From Streptomyces sp. NBC_00425 (GTDB lineage: Bacteria; Actinomycetota; Actinomycetes; Streptomycetales; Streptomycetaceae): a stretch of 64,000 nucleotides of DNA. The stretch is from NCBI RefSeq assembly GCF_036030735.1, contig NZ_CP107928.1, positions 9,052,001 through 9,116,000 of the forward strand, given 5' to 3'. A program made the translations under genes and the position numbers. Below are positions 59,929-64,000 of the stretch, piece after piece. The notes under the pieces are model-generated. The model was not told the DNA's origin and did not search any database. It was given only the letters and a program-made list of their open reading frames with translations. How positions within the stretch are numbered: position 1 is the first letter of the stretch; every line of letters starts with the position of its first letter.

Positions 59929-61035
59929 TCAGCCGGGGAAACGTCCCGTCGAGCGCAGTTGCCAGCGCCTCTCCGCGTAGGCCAGGTCGTCACGCCACAG
60001 TCGTCCGGCGGCGGCACGAACGAGCGGACGAAGCAGCGGCGACAACGCGCGCGCCACGCCGAAGCCGGGGCGGTCCGACGCTGCCACCACGGCCTCCACC
60101 ACCGCGGTACGCGGCCTGCCCCGGTCGTCGCTCCCGAGCGGCGTCGCGTGCGTCTCCACCACCGAGCCCAGGCCCTCGCCCTCGGTGATGCGCATGACGA
60201 CCGTGCGCGGCTCGGGAGCGGTGAACACCGCACGGACCGGCACCACCAGCCGGCCGGCGAGCTTGAACGAGACGTCGACGGTGAAGGCGTCCTGCCCCTC
60301 TCCGTCCTGCCCCTCCGCGTCGTGCGCCTGTGTGGCGTTCGCCTCCGTCGTCCCGTGCGCCTCCTTCGTCCCCCGTGCCTCCGCCGTGCTCCGCGCCTGC
60401 GTCGCGGGAGCGTCGACGACGGTCAGGTCGACGAAGGAGTAGGGGTGGAACCAGGCGCCGTGCCACGGATCCAGCCGGTTGGCCACGACGTCCTCCGGCT
60501 CACACGTGCCGACGCCCACGTAGACCGCGGACACCGCGCCCGCCAGTGCGGGCCTGGCCGGCACCACCGGCGCTTCGAGAGGAGGCTCGCCGCCCACGTC
60601 GTCCAGGCGCACCCACACCAGCACGCCGTCGTCGTGCGCGGGCAGGGGGTCCCAGCCCGCGAACGGCCCGCCGCGCAGGGCGAGTCCGTGCCAGTGGCAG
60701 ACCAAGGCGCCGCACCGCACGGGGCTGTCGCGCAGCGGCGCCCCCAGGTGCGGGCAGATTCCCGGCCCGGCGACGAGCCGGCCCGAGGCGTCGCGCCAGA
60801 CGACGATCTCCCGTCCGGCGATCGTGCGGGCCAGGGGTCGGTCGTCGCCGACGTCCCGGCTCGCGCCCACCACGTACCAGTTGCCCGACGGACGGGCCTG
60901 CGCACGTTTGAGCGCCCGGGCGATCACCGCCGGACGGGCCTCGCGCCAGGTCGGACGCTGTCGCTCCCAGGCGACCGGACGCCTGCGCAGCGACAGCGGA
61001 AGACGTCCGCGGCGCGGGTGACGGTCAGGGCTCAC
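59929..61035 (-). CDS. Rieske-domain protein of the carotenoid cluster (DUF5914-like)
   Basis: 368 residues from the GTG at 61035, overlapping the crtB stop (GTGA), with GGAGG upstream. A Rieske [2Fe-2S] centre is visible in [10 protein letters not shown] and CHWHGLAL (C-x-H, C-x2-H). The N-terminal ~60 residues are basic, and the C-terminal part ([11 protein letters not shown], then [15 protein letters not shown]) resembles a small oxygenase catalytic domain. Proteins of this kind sit in Streptomyces crt clusters, and oxidation of a carotenoid end group is plausible. Residues around 206-244 form a Thr/Ala/Glu-rich tandem repeat that relatives may lack. Confidence 0.75.
   Translation of the reverse strand: MSPDRHPRRGRLPLSLRRRPVAWERQRPTWREARPAVIARALKRAQARPSGNWYVVGASRDVGDDRPLARTIAGREIVVWRDASGRLVAGPGICPHLGAPLRDSPVRCGALVCHWHGLALRGGPFAGWDPLPAHDDGVLVWVRLDDVGGEPPLEAPVVPARPALAGAVSAVYVGVGTCEPEDVVANRLDPWHGAWFHPYSFVDLTVVDAPATQARSTAEARGTKEAHGTTEANATQAHDAEGQDGEGQDAFTVDVSFKLAGRLVVPVRAVFTAPEPRTVVMRITEGEGLGSVVETHATPLGSDDRGRPRTAVVEAVVAASDRPGFGVARALSPLLRPLVRAAAGRLWRDDLAYAERRWQLRSTGRFPG
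60289..60405 (-). repeat. In-frame minisatellite within the Rieske protein gene
   Basis: Three 15-bp units (60289-60333) and four 18-bp units (60334-60405) occur head to tail. Encoded peptide repeats are of the kind EGQD-GEGQD and [12 protein letters not shown]. Every unit is a multiple of three, so copy changes keep the frame. Confidence 0.7.
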
Positions 61036-62066
61036 ACGACCTCCTCTTGAAGGGTCTCCGCGGCGCTCCCGGACGCCGTGGGCCGTCGTCCGGCGGACGC
61101 GGACAAGGGGGGAAGCACCGTCCGGCGGCCGGGGCGGGCGGCGGCGCGGGCGGCGAGCAGACGCACCAGCCCGTCGGCGGCCACCGCGGCCCGCCGTCGC
61201 CGCGGGACCACGGCCCGGCGGTGCAACACCGTGTATCCGTCGTCGGCGACGGCGTCCAGGATGCCGCCGTACAGCACGAACGCGGTGCGGATGCAGGGAC
61301 GGGACACCGGGTCGAGCATGGCGATCCCCGGCGCCGCCTCGCGGTAGACGCCGCGGGTCAGGTGCGCGAAGGCTTCCAGGGCCGCGCGGATCCGCGGGTC
61401 GCGGCGGCCGGTGCTCCGGCTCCAGTGCAGCAGCTCGCGGTCCACGCCGTGCGCGGACAGCAGGTCGGCGGGCAGGTAGACGCGCCCGCGGTCGAGGTCC
61501 TCGCCCGCGTCGCGCAGGAAGTTGCTCAGCTGGAAGGCGACCCCCAGGGCCGCGGCGTGCGGGGCCGCTTCCTCGCGGGGGACCACGGTGCCCAGGATCG
61601 GCAGCATCTGCAGCCCGATCACCGCGGCCGAGCCGTGCATGTAGGCGCGCAGGTCGGCGTAGGTCGGGTAGTCGGTGACCTCCAGGTCGCTGCGCATGGA
61701 CGCCATGAAGTCGTGGAAGTGCCGGTGGTCGATGGCGTAACGCCGCGCCGTGTCGGCGAGCGCGAGGACCACCGGCTCGGTGCTGCGGCCGTCCCGGAGC
61801 CCGCGGTGCAGGCGCTCCTGGAGGCGGGTGAGGTCGGCCGCGCGGCGATGGACGGGGACGCCGGGTTCCAGTGAGTCGACGATGTCGTCGGCCCAGCGGG
61901 CGAAGCCGTAGAGAGCGTGGACGGCGGGACGGCGTTCCACGGGGAGCAGCCGGGTGGCGAGGAAGTACGTCCTGCCGTGCCGGGCGTTGAGCCGACGGCA
62001 CTGTGCGTAGGCCGCGCGCAGCGCCGGTTCGGTGATGCGGGCCGCGTCCAGTTCCCGGGCGGTCAT
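61032..62066 (-). CDS. crtB: Phytoene synthase
   Basis: 344 residues, ATG at 62066 overlapping the crtI stop (ATGA). Squalene/phytoene synthase fold with both aspartate-rich motifs: ADDIVDS (about residue 60) and [25 protein letters not shown] and the Y-G-F-A-R-W block precede the first motif. It joins two geranylgeranyl diphosphates to phytoene. The C-terminal ~60 residues are Arg/Ala-rich and less conserved. Confidence 0.94.
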   Translation of the reverse strand: MTARELDAARITEPALRAAYAQCRRLNARHGRTYFLATRLLPVERRPAVHALYGFARWADDIVDSLEPGVPVHRRAADLTRLQERLHRGLRDGRSTEPVVLALADTARRYAIDHRHFHDFMASMRSDLEVTDYPTYADLRAYMHGSAAVIGLQMLPILGTVVPREEAAPHAAALGVAFQLSNFLRDAGEDLDRGRVYLPADLLSAHGVDRELLHWSRSTGRRDPRIRAALEAFAHLTRGVYREAAPGIAMLDPVSRPCIRTAFVLYGGILDAVADDGYTVLHRRAVVPRRRRAAVAADGLVRLLAARAAARPGRRTVLPPLSASAGRRPTASGSAAETLQEEVV

Positions 62067-63634
62067 GGGCGCGCTCCTTCCTGCAGGGGCGACACGGCCG
62101 GCGCGACCGCCGTCGTGGAGGGGGTGCGCCCGCGCCGCGGTCCGGGGGGTGCGTGCCGGCCGGTGATCCGTGCCGCGGCGAGCTTGCCGGACAGCAGCAC
62201 GGTGGGTACGCCGACCCCGGGTGTGGTGCCGCAGCCCGCCAGCACGGCGTTGTCGGTGCCGCGGACGAGGTTGCGCGGCCGGAAGGGGCCGGTCTGGGCG
62301 AAGGTGTGGGCGGCCGAGAACGGCGTGCCGGCCGCGTGCCCCTGGGCCGTCCAGTCGGCGGGAGTGACGAGGACCTCCTCCTCCACGGCGTCGGCGATGC
62401 CGTGGAGTCCGCGCCGTTCGAGTTCCCGCAGGACGCTGTCGCGGTACCGCGGCGCGAGGTCGCTCCAGGCGGCGGCGTCCGGCCCGATGTCGGTGTTCGG
62501 GCAGGGGGCCAGGATGTAGTGGAGGTGGCGGCCGGGCGGGGCGAGCGTCGGGTCGGTGGCGGTGGGACGGGTGATGAGCAGCGACGGGTCGCTCATCAGG
62601 CGCCCCTCGCGGGTGAGTTCGTCGAAGGTTCGGTGCCACCGCGCTCCGAACGACAGGGTGTGGTGGGCGAGTCCGGGCCAGGTGCGGTCGGTTCCGGCGT
62701 GCAGGACGACGGCCGACGGCGCGTGCCGGATGCCCAGGGGGCGGTGCGGTGTGCGGCCGAGGAGCGCGTAGGAGACGGGCAGATCCGGGGTCAGGACGAC
62801 GGCGTCGCAGGCGATGCGGTCCTGGCCGGTGACGACGGCGGTGACCCGGCCGGCGGAGCGTTCCAGCCGGGCGACGTCCTGGCCGAACCGCAGATCGGCG
62901 CCGGCCTTCGCGGCGGCGTCCGCCATGGCCCGCGGCAGGGCGTGCATGCCTCCGCGGGGGAAGTACACGCCGGCGACGGTGTCCATGTAGGCGATGACGG
63001 CGTACGCGGCCAGGGCCCGCGCCGGCGTGACTCCGGCGTACAGCGCCTGGAAGGAGAAGACGCGGCGCAGCCGTTCGTCGCGCAGATGACGGCCGATCCT
63101 CGCGTCCAGCCGTCCGAATCCGCCGAGGGCGGCGAGCCGGGCCAGGTCCGGGGTCAGCAACTGGAAGGGGGAGTCGAAGTTGGCGTCGATGAAGCGCCGC
63201 ATCTGCGCCCGGTACAACCGCTCCAGCCACGCGCGCAGCCGTCGGTACCCCGCGGCTTCCGCGACGCCCGCGAAGCGCTCGACCTCCGCCTCCATCGCCT
63301 GCGGATCGGTGTGCACGTCGAGGCCGCTGCCGTCGGCGAACTGCGCCCGGTAGGCGGGGTGCAGGGGAATGAGGTCGACGCGGTCGCGAAGGTTCTCGCC
63401 GACCGCCGCGAACGCCTCGTCGGCGAGGTCGGGCATGGTCAGCACGGTGGGCCCGGTGTCGATGCGGTAGCCGGCACGCTCCAGGCGTCCGGCGCGGCCT
63501 CCGGGCAGCGTGTCGCGTTCGAGCAGGGTGACCCGGCGCCCCGCGCCGAGCAGGTGCAGCGTGGCCGCGAGGCCGGAGAGCCCGGCGCCGATCACCACGA
63601 CGTGATCCGTGGGTCCGGGAACGGTTCTGGTCAT
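62063..63634 (-). CDS. crtI: Phytoene desaturase
   Basis: 523 residues, ATG at 63634. FAD-binding [17 protein letters not shown] at the N-terminus and the CrtI C-terminal signature [43 protein letters not shown] substrate region ([12 protein letters not shown]). Converts phytoene to lycopene in this family. Overlaps crtE and crtB by 4 bp, so the crt genes form one unit. Confidence 0.94.
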   Translation of the reverse strand: MTRTVPGPTDHVVVIGAGLSGLAATLHLLGAGRRVTLLERDTLPGGRAGRLERAGYRIDTGPTVLTMPDLADEAFAAVGENLRDRVDLIPLHPAYRAQFADGSGLDVHTDPQAMEAEVERFAGVAEAAGYRRLRAWLERLYRAQMRRFIDANFDSPFQLLTPDLARLAALGGFGRLDARIGRHLRDERLRRVFSFQALYAGVTPARALAAYAVIAYMDTVAGVYFPRGGMHALPRAMADAAAKAGADLRFGQDVARLERSAGRVTAVVTGQDRIACDAVVLTPDLPVSYALLGRTPHRPLGIRHAPSAVVLHAGTDRTWPGLAHHTLSFGARWHRTFDELTREGRLMSDPSLLITRPTATDPTLAPPGRHLHYILAPCPNTDIGPDAAAWSDLAPRYRDSVLRELERRGLHGIADAVEEEVLVTPADWTAQGHAAGTPFSAAHTFAQTGPFRPRNLVRGTDNAVLAGCGTTPGVGVPTVLLSGKLAAARITGRHAPPGPRRGRTPSTTAVAPAVSPLQEGARP

Positions 63635-64000
63635 CGCAGGACTCCGTCGGCGCCGGCGGAGAGGAGGAGGGAGAGCGGCAGGCCGCCATCCTCCGCTCCG
63701 CACGCTCCGGATGCGGGGTGGGGTTGGGGTGCGGGTGCGGGGGTCGTGCCGGCCGAGGCGTGCAGCAGCCGTCGCAGGCGCTCTCGGCCCTGCGGCTCCA
63801 GGACGACGGAGTCCAGGTGGCGCATCCCCTGGGCGACCAGCCGGTCGATCTTCGCCTCGACGAGATCACGGGCGCCGGTGGACACCAGCACGTCACGGAC
63901 CTCGGCGAGACCGCTCTCGGAGAGGTCGGCGCGGCCGAGGGAACGCCGCAGGACGGCGCCGCCGCGGCGGTCGCCCGTCGACTCGGCACGGGCCTGCGCC
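63631..64000 (-). CDS. crtE: Geranylgeranyl diphosphate synthase, C-terminal part (continues beyond window)
   Basis: About 122 codons to the window edge; stop at 63631 overlaps the crtI start (ATGA). The tail has the polyprenyl-synthase C-terminal pattern ([41 protein letters not shown]). The aspartate-rich catalytic motifs would be upstream, outside the window. The assignment rests on this helix and on position ahead of crtI and crtB. Confidence 0.75.
   Translation of the reverse strand, partial: AQARAESTGDRRGGAVLRRSLGRADLSESGLAEVRDVLVSTGARDLVEAKIDRLVAQGMRHLDSVVLEPQGRERLRRLLHASAGTTPAPAPQPHPASGACGAEDGGLPLSLLLSAGADGVLR

Noticed and set aside
61032..63989. One continuous minus-strand frame across crtB, crtI and crtE that could look like a fusion protein
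   Set aside because: Only the crtB part is in the crtB frame; the upstream part is an out-of-frame reading of crtI and crtE, which have their own starts and motifs.

Overview
The window looks like a Streptomyces (or close actinomycete) chromosome. It is very GC-rich, third codon positions are almost always G or C, GTG and TTG starts are common, and many neighbouring genes overlap by ATGA or GTGA. The protein content also fits: short HIDL-type leader peptides, many regulators and SpoIIE phosphatases, and a crt cluster. No tRNA, rRNA, insertion sequence or CRISPR array was seen.

Region 1 (1-12.5 kb) is a choline/glycine betaine catabolism and uptake island. It holds a Rieske ferredoxin and its FAD reductase, a GbcA-like Rieske oxygenase with a frameshift near its 3' end, an IclR regulator, a GMC choline dehydrogenase, betaine-aldehyde dehydrogenase and a ProV / double-ProW / ProX transporter. 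Two decayed one-carbon genes lie inside it: a methylenetetrahydrofolate reductase relic and a glyA 3' relic. A GTTGCG-N5-CGCAAC palindrome recurs upstream of the transcription units.

Region 2 (12.5-21 kb) has two small membrane proteins, between them an inverted repeat and a perfect 22-bp hairpin terminator, and then a tight five-gene operon. That operon encodes a trypsin-like protease, a PknG-family kinase, a VWA/zinc-ribbon protein, a GlnX-like membrane protein and a solute-binding lipoprotein. It resembles the mycobacterial glnX-glnH-pknG sensing unit with extra parts, and is one of the best candidates for an undescribed system.

Region 3 (21-28.5 kb) is an organosulfur island: ssuABC-type transporter, a DszC/SfnB-like flavin monooxygenase, an SsuE-like FMN reductase, a glutathionyl-hydroquinone-reductase-like protein, three HIDL leader peptides (plus one doubtful) with downstream hairpins, and two recurring palindromes. 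nadE follows.

Region 4 (29.7-44.3 kb) is a long minus-strand sugar operon: ABC transporter, FucD-like dehydratase, lactonase, mutarotase, two oxidoreductases, KDPG aldolase, KDG kinase, aldo/keto reductase and GntR regulator. It faces a divergent secreted GH29 alpha-L-fucosidase. A KDG kinase cannot 6-phosphorylate a 6-deoxy acid, so the operon may really degrade L-galactose or a similar non-deoxy sugar.

Region 5 (44.4-59.9 kb) is mostly regulatory: two SpoIIE-type phosphatases, a methyltransferase, GlxA/AraC, XRE and MarR regulators, an NarL/LuxR two-component system, several oxidoreductases and an orphan Tat-exported binding protein. It ends with a phosphatase overlapping an AdoCbl-photoreceptor-like protein that carries a Wx9EH motif but no DNA-binding domain.

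Region 6 (59.9-64 kb) is a carotenoid operon, crtE (partial)-crtI-crtB-Rieske protein, directly beside that putative light sensor.
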